Assembly: GCA_050013795.1 (NCBI GenBank)
Contig: JBEKEO010000067.1
Coordinates: 1-13,799 of the forward strand
From: CAWHOW01 sp050013795
GTDB lineage: Bacteria > Bacteroidota > Bacteroidia > Bacteroidales > CG2-30-32-10
Length of the DNA: 13,799 nt
Reading direction: 5' to 3'
The notes under the pieces were generated by a model. That model ran no database searches. It had not been told where the DNA came from and was given only the letters and a program-made list of their open reading frames with translations. The position numbers and the translations under genes are program-made. Shown here piece by piece: positions 1 through 7,616 of this stretch (position 1 is its first letter; each line of letters begins with the position of its first letter).

Positions 1-26
1 TGCTTGTTTTTTCTTCCATACCATTG

Positions 27-34
27 TATCTTTG
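27..34 (+). promoter_or_regulatory. Bacteroidota -7 promoter box
   Basis: TATCTTTG matches the TAnnTTTG -7 consensus of the Bacteroidota primary sigma factor. A TTG at 4-6 lies 20 bases upstream as a possible -33 element. Transcription would begin near 41, so the ATG at 51 is the sensible start of the next gene. Confidence 0.5.
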
Positions 35-50
35 TACTGAGGATTTTTCA

Positions 51-584
51 ATGATACTTTTTTATTTAAAAGCTGGCAGCTTTTTTAGAATAATCGAAGT
101 TTTAATTTTAAGCGGAGTTAAATTTTTATTAGCTCCACCTCTTTCTTTTAAACTCGGTTTCTCTTATCCCCAAACGATTTTGACAACTACAATCGGTGGG
201 TTATTGGGAGTTATTTTCTTTTATTTCCTGAGTGAAATTATTATACGGCTTTTCCGAAGAGTCTGGCCAAAAATAAAATTGTACTTTTCAAAAAAGGATT
301 TGGAATATAAACCCGTTGTTGTGAAGACAACAAAAAAGAAAGGTCACCCTAAAAAGAATTTCTCTCGTAAAAATAAGTTTATTGTAATGACCAGAAAGAA
401 ATATGGTTTATGGGGCATTGCTGCTCTTACTCCCATTCTACTTTCCATACCACTCGGCACATTTCTGGCAATTAAATATTATAGAAATAAAAAAAATGTC
501 TTTCTCTCTCTTGCATTATCAGTTGTTTGCTGGTCTGTTATTATGTCATCCATTTATGCTATATTTAAAATGAAACCTTTTTAA
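51..584 (+). CDS. Small polytopic inner-membrane protein, possibly DedA/small-multidrug-export-like
   Basis: A 177-residue protein of unknown function. It has a hydrophobic N-terminal segment (about 14-30), a strong membrane helix (42-66), a very basic loop (70-118, rich in Lys and Arg) and two more hydrophobic stretches (119-142 and 149-173). The segment GIAALTPILLSIPLGTF (122-138), with its prolines inside a hydrophobic stretch, recalls the re-entrant loops of DedA and small multidrug-export (COG2426-like) proteins. That resemblance is by eye only and the substrate is unknown. I chose the ATG at 51 over a TTG at 24 because the promoter box covers 27-34 and would leave the TTG untranscribed. 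It stands alone, 80 bases ahead of a permease gene with its own promoter box. Confidence 0.7.
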   Translation: MILFYLKAGSFFRIIEVLILSGVKFLLAPPLSFKLGFSYPQTILTTTIGGLLGVIFFYFLSEIIIRLFRRVWPKIKLYFSKKDLEYKPVVVKTTKKKGHPKKNFSRKNKFIVMTRKKYGLWGIAALTPILLSIPLGTFLAIKYYRNKKNVFLSLALSVVCWSVIMSSIYAIFKMKPF

Positions 585-630
585 ATATTTCTTTTAAGCC
601 AAATCCTGTATTATCATCCCTTTTCTTTAT

Positions 631-638
631 TATTTTTG
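631..638 (+). promoter_or_regulatory. Bacteroidota -7 promoter box
   Basis: TATTTTTG matches TAnnTTTG and lies 26 bases before the GTG start of the permease gene. No convincing -33 TTTG is seen at the usual spacing. Confidence 0.4.
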
Positions 639-664
639 CTGATTAAATAACTATTCATATATAA

Positions 665-1903
665 GTGAAATTATTAGTTGCTGAAAATATTAAGATATCT
701 CTCAAATCCGTCAGGAGTCATCTGCTTAGGACAGTGCTCACTATTCTTATTATAGCATTTGGAATAATGGCACTTGTTGGAATCCTTACAGCGATTGATT
801 CACTTAAATATTCTATTAGCAGCAATTTTACACGAATGGGGGCTAATACATTTACAATTCGGAATAGGGAAATGAAAATTGTTATGGGAGGCGGTAGCGG
901 ACCCAAGCAATATGAATCTATCACTTACAAAGAAGCTCAGAAATTTAAAGAAGATTTCGAATTCCCTGCCTATACATCTATCATAACATTTGCAACACAT
1001 ACAGCTACGCTTAAATATAAATCAGAGAAAACTAATCCGAACATAGGCGTAATGGGTGTTGATGAAAATTATTTGGTCACATCCGGAAATGATCTTTCAA
1101 TGGGAAGAGATTTCACATCGCAGGAAATTGAGAATGGAACTAATGTTGTACTATTAGGCAGCGACCTGGTGAAAAATCTTTTTAAGAATAAAGAAGTCCC
1201 TACTGAAGAGCAAATTTCAATAGGACCCGGAAAATACAGAGTAATCGGTGTTTTAAAATCAAAAGGGTCAAGTATGGGATTTAGCGGAGATAAGAACTGC
1301 TTTATTCCATTGGTAAATGTCAGGCAATATTTTCCTGACCCTAATGCATCTTACACCATCAGTGTTATGCCTAAAGACCCCAAAATGGTTGACGCAGCAG
1401 TAGATGAAGCAACCGGTTTGTTCCGTGTAATTCGCAAAGTTCCTATCGGAGTAGATAATAATTTTGAAGTGGCAAAAAGCGACAGCCTTGCTCAAATGAT
1501 GGTGGATAACATTAAATATGTAACTCTTGCAGCTACAATTATCGGGTTCATTACACTGTTAGGGGCTGCTATAGGACTAATGAACATTATGCTGGTTTCT
1601 GTTACAGAAAGAACACGTGAGATTGGCATCAGAAAAGCGATGGGAGCTACAAAATCAGCTATAAAGAACCAGTTCCTTGTTGAAGCTATTGTAATTTGCC
1701 AGCTTGGTGGTATAGTCGGAATATTAATAGGCATCCCTATCGGCAATGTTATTTCCATTTTTATCGGAGGTTCTTTTATCATACCTTGGATTTGGGTTAT
1801 CAGCGGGTTAATACTTTGCTTTATGGTTGGACTTGGCTCAGGAATATACCCTGCAATGAAAGCGGCAAACCTTGATCCTATTGAATCTCTGAGATACGAA
1901 TAA
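665..1903 (+). CDS. MacB/FtsX-family ABC transporter permease
   Basis: A 412-residue permease subunit of the MacB/LolC/FtsX type. These proteins use cytoplasmic ATP hydrolysis to drive mechanical work in the periplasm, such as export of peptides, macrolides or lipoproteins. The order is a first membrane helix (about 22-44), a large periplasmic MacB_PCD domain (45-275), then the FtsX domain with helices at about 284-310, 338-363 and 373-393. The cytoplasmic signature TERTREIGIRKAMGA (314-328) and the ending YPAMKAANLDPIESLR are typical of the family. The start is GTG because an in-frame TAA lies immediately before it. No ATPase or MacA-like adaptor gene is adjacent, so the partner must be encoded elsewhere. 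Length is normal for a permease-only subunit. Family assignment is secure; the substrate cannot be told. Confidence 0.93.
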   Translation: MKLLVAENIKISLKSVRSHLLRTVLTILIIAFGIMALVGILTAIDSLKYSISSNFTRMGANTFTIRNREMKIVMGGGSGPKQYESITYKEAQKFKEDFEFPAYTSIITFATHTATLKYKSEKTNPNIGVMGVDENYLVTSGNDLSMGRDFTSQEIENGTNVVLLGSDLVKNLFKNKEVPTEEQISIGPGKYRVIGVLKSKGSSMGFSGDKNCFIPLVNVRQYFPDPNASYTISVMPKDPKMVDAAVDEATGLFRVIRKVPIGVDNNFEVAKSDSLAQMMVDNIKYVTLAATIIGFITLLGAAIGLMNIMLVSVTERTREIGIRKAMGATKSAIKNQFLVEAIVICQLGGIVGILIGIPIGNVISIFIGGSFIIPWIWVISGLILCFMVGLGSGIYPAMKAANLDPIESLRYE

Positions 1904-1956
1904 CTTTTTCTATCTCTAAATTAATTCAGATTATAAATTTATAACACTTTTATTAG

Positions 1957-1986
1957 TTTGCATATAAAATATTTCTATTAATTTTG
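1957..1986 (+). promoter_or_regulatory. Promoter of the response regulator gene (TTTG-N18-TAATTTTG)
   Basis: This is the best promoter in the window: TTTG at 1957-1960, 18 bases, then TAATTTTG at 1979-1986, matching both Bacteroidota elements. Transcription would start near 1993, giving a leader of about 25 bases before the ATG at 2019. Confidence 0.65.
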
Positions 1987-2018
1987 AGTTTTATTAGAGC
2001 AATTAAAACCTTATTAAG

Positions 2019-2678
2019 ATGGCTGGTAAAATCAGAATAATTCTTGTTGACGATCACGATATTGTGATCTTAGGCATTAAGGCTATGCTTGCAAGAAACA
2101 ATGATATTGAAATTGTTGCCATTACTGCTGATGGGGAAGAAACACTTTCCAAGGTTGGTGAACTACGTCCCGATGTAGTAGTTTTAGATATCGACTTACC
2201 AAAGGTTTCAGGTATAGCGGTCACTGAATATATAACTAAAAATTATCCTGCCACTAAAGTGTTGATTCATACTTCTTATGTTGATGAAACAAATATTGTT
2301 AAAAGTTTTGAAGCAGGTGCATTGGGATATGTTCCTAAAACATTTAAACCAGACCAGCTTCTGGAAGCAATTTACACTGTTAATAAAGGAGAAAGGTATT
2401 TGAAAGGAAGTATTTCCGAAACATTCATTAACAGCTATTTTAAAGTTAAACAAGCCGAAGCAGCTTCGGAGGAAGTTAAAAAATCTTTAAGCAAAAGAGA
2501 AATTGAAATATTAAAACATATAGCAAGCGGACTTGCAAACCAGGAAATTGCCGACCAGCTTAATATAAGTATCCGCACAGTGGAAGCCCATAAGCACAAT
2601 ATTATGAATAAGCTTGAAATATTCAGCACTGTGGAGCTTACTAAATACGCCATTAAACACCAGATAATCTCTATTTGA
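2019..2678 (+). CDS. NarL/FixJ-family response regulator
   Basis: A 219-residue two-component transcription factor. The receiver domain (about 5-120) shows the acidic pair D11-D12, the phosphoacceptor D57 in VVVLDIDLP, the switch T85 in LIHTSY, and K107 in GYVPKTF, so it should be phosphorylatable. A linker leads to a LuxR-type helix-turn-helix (about 156-215) with LSKREIEILKHIASG and the recognition-helix region NISIRTVEAHKHNIMNKL. Length is normal for the family. No histidine kinase is adjacent, so it is an orphan by position. It has its own promoter, and the 115-base gap argues against obligatory co-transcription with the permease upstream. The regulon is unknown. The stop codon lies inside a perfect 8-base inverted repeat. 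Confidence 0.95.
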   Translation: MAGKIRIILVDDHDIVILGIKAMLARNNDIEIVAITADGEETLSKVGELRPDVVVLDIDLPKVSGIAVTEYITKNYPATKVLIHTSYVDETNIVKSFEAGALGYVPKTFKPDQLLEAIYTVNKGERYLKGSISETFINSYFKVKQAEAASEEVKKSLSKREIEILKHIASGLANQEIADQLNISIRTVEAHKHNIMNKLEIFSTVELTKYAIKHQIISI

Positions 2679-2685
2679 AATAGAG
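2669..2685. repeat. Perfect inverted repeat across the stop codon of the response regulator gene
   Basis: CTCTATTT (2669-2676), a single G, then AAATAGAG (2678-2685) form a perfect 8+8 palindrome that contains the TGA stop. As RNA it could only pair about six bases because of the loop. It could be an operator or part of a transcript-end structure; nothing decides between them. Confidence 0.4.
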
Positions 2686-2689
2686 AATA

Positions 2690-2720
2690 GAAAACCTCCC
2701 TTTTTGGGCGGTATGTTTTC
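2690..2720 (+). terminator. Possible terminator hairpin after the response regulator gene
   Basis: GAAAAC (2690-2695) pairs with GTTTTC (2715-2720), and inside it CCC (2698-2700) pairs with GGG (2706-2708) around a TTTTT loop. No U-tract follows, so this is an imperfect candidate for an intrinsic terminator or a 3'-end stabilising stem. Confidence 0.4.
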
Positions 2721-2743
2721 AAAATTCCTCCTCCTCTTAAACT

Positions 2744-2848
2744 GTTTATAACACTTATACGGTAGTTTAAGACACCTATTGAATATTATTACGACACCAA
2801 CGGAACTTATTACAACAACTAATTGGCATATTTAGTCTTTATACGTTA
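2744..2848. repeat. Possible decayed tandem array with about 21-bp period upstream of enolase
   Basis: In the enolase leader region TTATTACGACA (2786) recurs as TTATTACAACA (2807), exactly 21 bases on. The two units before it (starting GTTTATAACAC at 2744 and GTTTAAGACAC at 2765) agree at 14 of 21 positions. TTATACGGTA (2755) recurs as TTATACGTTA at 2839, 84 bases or four periods later. The core [A/G]ACA is spaced 21, 22 and 21. Units are degenerate, so this may be chance or the remains of an array. The 5' part of the spacer (2721-2743) is a pyrimidine-rich run with no clear feature. Confidence 0.3.
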
Positions 2849-2930
2849 AAAATCTCACAATTTCCACATCTTTTTCAATTCCTATTCAAATTATATATAA
2901 TTTTAAAGTCTAAATTCTAAAACTATACTT

Positions 2931-4220
2931 ATGGGACAGATCATTCATTTACAGGCGCGCCAGATACTCGATTCAAGAGGAAACCCAACCATTGAAGTTG
3001 ATGTAGTTACCGATACCGGGGTATTGGGCAGGGCCTCCGTTCCTTCGGGAGCATCTACAGGCATTCACGAAGCACACGAACTAAGAGATAATGATAAGGG
3101 TGTTTACCTGGGCAAAGGCGTTTTAAAAGCCGTGCAGAATGTGAACAAAACCCTGCGCGAAGAACTAAACGGTATTGATGTTGCCGAACAGGTAGGCATT
3201 GATGAACTGATGATAGAACTTGACGGAACTCCCAACAAGACCAACCTCGGCGCTAATGCCATACTGGGTGTTTCACTGGCTATTGCAAAAGCAGCAGCGC
3301 TGGAATCACAGCTTCCTTTATACCGTTACCTTGGAGGAATAAACGCTAACCTGCTACCCATTCCACAGATGAATATTCTTAATGGCGGTTCGCATGCCGA
3401 CAACTGCATCGACTTCCAGGAATTCATGATCATGCCTGTTGGCGCATCTTCATTCTCTGAAGCTATTCGCATGGGCGCTGAAGTATTTCACAGTCTGAAA
3501 AGTGTTCTGAAGAAAAAGGGATATTCTACAAATGTAGGCGACGAGGGCGGCTTTGCTCCCAACCTCAAATCGAACGAAGATGCAATTAAATTAATACTAC
3601 AGGCTATTGAAGCGGCCAAATACAAACCAGGCAAGGATATTTATATTGCCCTCGATCCGGCAGCTTCCGAATTTTATATTCCTGAAGAAAAAGTGTATCA
3701 CCTGCATAAATCAACAGGCGATAAATTGAAACCATCGGAAATGGTAAGCTATTGGAAAGACTGGGTAAAACGATATCCTATCGTTTCCATAGAAGACGGC
3801 ATGGCCGAAGATGACTGGACCGGATGGAAACTGATGACGAATGCCCTTGGCGATAAGATTCAGCTTGTGGGCGATGATGTTTTTGTTACCAATGTGAAAC
3901 GAATACAGGAAGGAATCGACAAAGGGGTTGCAAATTCCGTTTTGATAAAAGTCAATCAAATTGGCACTCTTACAGAAACTATCAATGCTGTGGAACTTGC
4001 AAGAGCTAACGGTTACACTGCTGTTATTAGTCACCGTTCAGGTGAAACAGAAGATACTACTATAGCCGATCTTTCGGTTGCATTAAAAACAGGTATGATC
4101 AAAACAGGTTCAGCCTGCCGTTCCGAAAGAATTGGCAAGTATAACCAGCTGCTTCGCATAGAAGAAAATCTGGGAACAACAGCACAGTATCTTGGAAAGA
4201 ATTTCAAGTATGCTAAATAG
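2931..4220 (+). CDS. eno: Enolase (phosphopyruvate hydratase)
   Basis: Converts 2-phosphoglycerate to phosphoenolpyruvate in glycolysis and the reverse in gluconeogenesis; a cytoplasmic dimer or octamer in bacteria. At 429 residues it is full length. The mobile loop PSGASTG (38-44), FQEFM with E164, NVGDEGG with E205, the Mg ligands D242 (LDPAASEF), E288 (SIEDG) and D315 (VGDD), the catalytic base K340 in LIKVNQIGT, SHRSGET (367-373) and K391 are all present, so the enzyme should be active. The ATG at 2931 begins MGQIIHLQARQILDSRGNPT, as expected for the family. A weak -7-like TAATTTTA (2898-2905) precedes it. It is a single-gene unit closed by the terminator at 4243-4271. Confidence 0.99.
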   Translation: MGQIIHLQARQILDSRGNPTIEVDVVTDTGVLGRASVPSGASTGIHEAHELRDNDKGVYLGKGVLKAVQNVNKTLREELNGIDVAEQVGIDELMIELDGTPNKTNLGANAILGVSLAIAKAAALESQLPLYRYLGGINANLLPIPQMNILNGGSHADNCIDFQEFMIMPVGASSFSEAIRMGAEVFHSLKSVLKKKGYSTNVGDEGGFAPNLKSNEDAIKLILQAIEAAKYKPGKDIYIALDPAASEFYIPEEKVYHLHKSTGDKLKPSEMVSYWKDWVKRYPIVSIEDGMAEDDWTGWKLMTNALGDKIQLVGDDVFVTNVKRIQEGIDKGVANSVLIKVNQIGTLTETINAVELARANGYTAVISHRSGETEDTTIADLSVALKTGMIKTGSACRSERIGKYNQLLRIEENLGTTAQYLGKNFKYAK

Positions 4221-4242
4221 ATTTATCTACTTATAAATTACT

Positions 4243-4271
4243 AAAGCCTCTTATTTTCAAGGGGCTTTTTT
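4243..4271 (+). terminator. Intrinsic terminator of eno
   Basis: AAAGCCTCTT (4243-4252) pairs with AAGGGGCTTT (4259-4268) through one T-G wobble, around a six-base loop, and runs directly into a T tract. It lies 22 bases after the enolase stop. Confidence 0.85.
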
Positions 4272-4272
4272 A

Positions 4273-4299
4273 TTGATTGCTTTTATTAGGATATATTTG
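4273..4299 (+). promoter_or_regulatory. Promoter of the PhzF-UbiD pair
   Basis: TTG at 4273-4275, 16 bases, then TATATTTG at 4292-4299, a full match to TAnnTTTG. Spacing is at the short end. Transcription would begin near 4306, ahead of the ATG at 4335. Confidence 0.5.
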
Positions 4300-4334
4300 C
4301 TGTTATAAGTAATTTTGAATGCAAAAGTTTGTTT

Positions 4335-5120
4335 ATGAAATTAAAACTTTACCAGGTTGATGCGTTTGCAGAAAAGCTTTTCATGGGTAATCCTGCCGGA
4401 GAATGCCCTCTGGATAAATGGCTATCCGATGAAGTGATGCAGAAGATTGCTATGGAGAACAATCTTTCCGAAACAGGTTTCTTTGTCAAAGAAGGAGATG
4501 CATATCATATCCGGTGGTTCACTCCGGCTGTTGAGGTTGATCTATGCGGTCATGCTACACTGGCTGCAGCGCATGTAATATTTGAATATCGTAAACACGA
4601 TTCAAAGGTCATTCATTTTACTTCCCGCAGTGGCGATCTTTTTGTAAGGAAAGAGAATGATCTTTTGGTACTGGATTTCCCCGCTGATAAAATAGAAAGA
4701 ACAGAAATTCCCGCTACGTTGATTAAAGCTTTGGGCATTGCTCCGAAAGAAGCATATAAAGGAGGTTCAGATTATTTGCTTGTTTACGAAAGTCAGGAAC
4801 AAGTTGAAAAAATTAACCCTAATTTTAAGATATTGGCTCAAACGGGTAGTCGTGGATTTATTGTAACTGCCAGAGGCAATGATTGCGATTTCGTTTCCCG
4901 CTTTTTCGCCCCTGGTGTTGGCGTGGATGAAGACCCTGTTACCGGCTCTGCGCATACTACACTTACACCATACTGGTATAAAGTTTTAGGCAAGAATGAA
5001 ATGACGGCCATGCAACTGTCGAAAAGAAAAGGACATCTGAAATGCAAATATCTTGGCGAAAGGGTTGAGATTGCAGGAAAAGCAAAGACATACCTTATCG
5101 GAGAAATAGAAACAGAATAA
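4335..5120 (+). CDS. PhzF-family isomerase/epimerase-like protein
   Basis: A 261-residue member of the PhzF/diaminopimelate-epimerase fold, with two similar alpha/beta halves. PhzF of phenazine producers isomerises trans-2,3-dihydro-3-hydroxyanthranilate, but most relatives have unknown substrates and no phenazine genes are nearby. Family motifs are YQVDAFAEKLFMGNPAGEC (6-24), NNLSETGFF with E46 as the likely catalytic glutamate, DLCGHATLAAAHVI in the first half, and DEDPVTGSAHTTL in the second half. The start is ATG 4335, giving the usual MKLKLYQVDAF; a TTG two codons earlier is less likely. It ends at 5120 and the UbiD gene begins at 5121, so the two are almost certainly co-transcribed and perhaps translationally coupled. 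Confidence 0.93.
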   Translation: MKLKLYQVDAFAEKLFMGNPAGECPLDKWLSDEVMQKIAMENNLSETGFFVKEGDAYHIRWFTPAVEVDLCGHATLAAAHVIFEYRKHDSKVIHFTSRSGDLFVRKENDLLVLDFPADKIERTEIPATLIKALGIAPKEAYKGGSDYLLVYESQEQVEKINPNFKILAQTGSRGFIVTARGNDCDFVSRFFAPGVGVDEDPVTGSAHTTLTPYWYKVLGKNEMTAMQLSKRKGHLKCKYLGERVEIAGKAKTYLIGEIETE

Positions 5121-7001
5121 ATGTATAAAAACCTAAAAGAATTCATACAGGCGTTAGAACAGGCAAATGAGCTGATTCATGTAAAGGAATTTGTTTCGCC
5201 TGTTCTTGAGATCACCGAAATTACCGACCGCATCAGTAAGGCGGGAGGGAAGGCTTTGCTGTTTGAAAACACCGGAACAGATTTTCCTGTTCTTATCAAT
5301 GCATTGGGTTCCATGAAACGCATGTGCATGGCGCTTGGAGTGAAAGATATGGAGAATATTGGCGTGGAGATGGAAAAGATATTCAAACAAATTCTTTCTC
5401 CCAAAGAAGGCTTAATGGATAAGCTAAGACTATTGCCTACATTGAATGAAGTATCTTCCTGGATGCCCAAAGTAGTACATAAAAAAGCTCCCTGTCAGGA
5501 AGTGATAATGAAAGAAGTTGATTTGTCAAAGATGCCCGTATTGCAATGCTGGCCTTGTGACGGAGGAAAGTTTATAACCCTCCCTCTGGTTCATACAGTC
5601 GATCCTGAAAACGGGATACGAAATGTGGGAATGTACAGGATGCAGGGTTTTGAAAAAGATATGACAGGAATGCACTGGCATATTCATAAGAACTCTGCAC
5701 GTCATTACCGTGAATATAAAAAGCTGGGCAGGAAAATGCCCGTAGCGGTTGCTCTTGGAGGCGATCCTGTTTATACGTATGCTGCTACTGCTCCATTGCC
5801 TGATAACATTGATGAATATTTGCTTGCGGGATTTCTTAGGAAAAAGAAAGTTGAATTAGTAAAATGTCTTACACAGGATATTGAAGTCCCCGCCGATGCT
5901 GATTTTATCATTGAAGGCTTTGTGGATCCGAAAGAAGAGTTGATTGTTGAAGGACCTTTTGGTGATCACACAGGCTATTATTCACTGCAAGACCTGTATC
6001 CTCGGTTTCATGTCACTTGTATCACTCACAGGAAAGATGCGGTTTATCCAGCGACTATTGTGGGTATTCCTCCACAGGAAGATGCATACATTGGCAAAGC
6101 AACGGAGAGGATATTCCTCACTCCAATCCGCATGGCTATGCTTCCTGAGATAATAGATATGTCTATGCCTCCTGAAGGAGTGTTTCATAATCTAGCTATA
6201 GTAAAAATTAAAAAGGAATATCCCGGACATGCTGCTAAAGTGATGAATAGCCTGTGGGGCGCAGGACAAATGATGTTCAATAAAATGATGATAGTGGTGG
6301 GCGAAGATACCGATATTCATAACCCCTTAACTTTGATAAAGAATATTTTCAAGCGTATGGATATTCCCAATGATGTTATTTTCAGTCGTGGACCTATGGA
6401 TGTGCTGGATCATTCAAGCAGCGAATTCGCATATGGCGGCAAGATAGGCATTGATGCCACATCTCAAAAGAACAGCGAACCCATAAGCTTTCTAACAATC
6501 GACAGGAATAAAATATTTCAGAAATACCCTGAGATTGTCAACCTGAATCAGGATTTGTTAAAGGATGCTATACCTTGCCTCATTATTTCTGCTGAAAAAT
6601 CATCAAAAAGAAAATTACGGAACGTTGCCGAGTTTTTGATGAACGAAAAGGGCTTTGAAAATATCTCTGTTATTGTTTTCTGCGAACGTGGTCTTGAAAT
6701 TTCCCATTACGGTGATGTTGCCTGGAGCGTGCTTAATAACATTGATGCAGCAAGAGATTGTTATGTTTTGTCTTCTTTGAATCCATATGTAAAACCGAAA
6801 CTGTTTATTGATGGAACCAGGAAATCAGCAAACAAAGATGATTTTCATCGGCAGTGGCCTAATGTGATTGTGATGGATGACAAGACCATTGAAGCCATTG
6901 ATGAAAAATGGGACAGGCTTGGACTTGGCAAATTAATTCAATCGCCTTCCTTAAAATACAGCAAGCTGATTCGTGGCGACGGGGCTATCGCTAAAGAGTA
7001 A
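5121..7001 (+). CDS. UbiD-family prenylated-FMN decarboxylase
   Basis: A 626-residue UbiD-family enzyme; such enzymes remove or add carboxyl groups on aromatic or unsaturated acids using prenylated FMN made by UbiX. Visible active-site features are NVGMYRMQ (168-175; N168 as metal ligand and R173 as catalytic arginine), the histidine-rich MHWHIHK (184-190), LPDNIDEYLLAGFLR with E232 as the likely third metal ligand, and EGPFGDHTGYYS with E277 and D282 completing the acid-base network. It is longer than E. coli UbiD (about 500 residues) and resembles the roughly 600-residue Bacteroidota forms often labelled menaquinone biosynthesis decarboxylase. The true substrate is not shown by sequence. 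No ubiX is present in the window. It abuts the PhzF gene and ends two bases before a convergent gene, with no terminator seen between them. Confidence 0.92.
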   Translation: MYKNLKEFIQALEQANELIHVKEFVSPVLEITEITDRISKAGGKALLFENTGTDFPVLINALGSMKRMCMALGVKDMENIGVEMEKIFKQILSPKEGLMDKLRLLPTLNEVSSWMPKVVHKKAPCQEVIMKEVDLSKMPVLQCWPCDGGKFITLPLVHTVDPENGIRNVGMYRMQGFEKDMTGMHWHIHKNSARHYREYKKLGRKMPVAVALGGDPVYTYAATAPLPDNIDEYLLAGFLRKKKVELVKCLTQDIEVPADADFIIEGFVDPKEELIVEGPFGDHTGYYSLQDLYPRFHVTCITHRKDAVYPATIVGIPPQEDAYIGKATERIFLTPIRMAMLPEIIDMSMPPEGVFHNLAIVKIKKEYPGHAAKVMNSLWGAGQMMFNKMMIVVGEDTDIHNPLTLIKNIFKRMDIPNDVIFSRGPMDVLDHSSSEFAYGGKIGIDATSQKNSEPISFLTIDRNKIFQKYPEIVNLNQDLLKDAIPCLIISAEKSSKRKLRNVAEFLMNEKGFENISVIVFCERGLEISHYGDVAWSVLNNIDAARDCYVLSSLNPYVKPKLFIDGTRKSANKDDFHRQWPNVIVMDDKTIEAIDEKWDRLGLGKLIQSPSLKYSKLIRGDGAIAKE

Positions 7002-7003
7002 AA

Positions 7004-7546
7004 TTATTTCTTTTCCCTGTCGAAGAAAGGGTTCTTAGCAGAAGAACTTAATGGGATACCGTAAACTATTTTAATATCTTTTCCCATCAACCCGAGTTCG
7101 CGAACAGCATGTCCAACGGTGTACATCACCCTGTTATCCACGCGATGATCCATTGCAACACCAACCGCAGAACCAATTGCTATGCCAAGATCACCTGTAT
7201 TGAATGAACATGGTATGTTGGGATGTTTATCTTTATCTTCACAGTTCTTAAACCCGCAATGACCGCATAGTTTTAATCCAATTGAGCTAATCTTTGTCCC
7301 GATAAGTATCATTACTGTTGACAGTAAAATATTATCCGCATCGCGCCCGAAATTAGGAAGTTTCTGTTCTGCGCTTATTTCTTTCATCTTCTGCGAAATC
7401 ATTTCGATACTCTGGCTATCTGCCAAAGCTATTTCGAGATTATCGATTCCACAGGCTTTAGGAGCAGTACGCGCTGCCACCAGCATTTCCTTTGCAATGG
7501 CAATAAGCGTTTCCGTGCGTATATTTTCTTCAGTTATAATTGGCAT
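7004..7546 (-). CDS. DUF2148 protein with cysteine-rich ferredoxin-like motif
   Basis: A 180-residue protein of the DUF2148 family (COG4739, described as containing a ferredoxin domain). The mark of the family is the cluster LCGHCGFKNC followed by PC, giving C94, C97, C102 and C113 (spacing 2-4-10), suited to binding an Fe-S cluster or other metal. C32 is a further cysteine. The C-terminal part, with GIAIGSAVGVAMDHRVDNRV and YTVGHAVRELG, is also typical of the family. The biochemical role is unknown. It has no signal peptide, so it is cytoplasmic. It is convergent with the UbiD gene with two bases between the stops. A -7 box at 7565-7572 suggests it is transcribed separately from the minus-strand genes upstream of it. 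Confidence 0.88.
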   Translation of the reverse strand: MPIITEENIRTETLIAIAKEMLVAARTAPKACGIDNLEIALADSQSIEMISQKMKEISAEQKLPNFGRDADNILLSTVMILIGTKISSIGLKLCGHCGFKNCEDKDKHPNIPCSFNTGDLGIAIGSAVGVAMDHRVDNRVMYTVGHAVRELGLMGKDIKIVYGIPLSSSAKNPFFDREKK

Positions 7547-7564
7547 AGTTTTTTAATTTAATTA

Positions 7565-7572
7565 CAAAGATA
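7565..7572 (-). promoter_or_regulatory. Bacteroidota -7 promoter box for the DUF2148 gene
   Basis: Read on the minus strand this is TATCTTTG, a full match to TAnnTTTG, 18 bases before the ATG at 7546. No -33 TTTG is visible. It suggests independent expression from the MORN gene ending at 7617. Confidence 0.4.
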
Positions 7573-7616
7573 GTCATCCTTTTGGTAAGTATAATTTATA
7601 TCGGATAATTCTTTTG

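Noticed and set aside
24..50. TTG start at 24 for the first membrane protein
   Set aside because: The -7 promoter box lies at 27-34, so transcription should begin after this codon. The ATG at 51 fits better.
1492..1782. Minus-strand open frame inside the permease gene
   Set aside because: It is antisense to the FtsX domain; its Ile/Pro-rich translation comes from reversed hydrophobic codons and there is no start-site support.
4329..4334. TTG start two codons before the PhzF ATG
   Set aside because: The ATG at 4335 gives the standard MKLKLYQVDAF family start.
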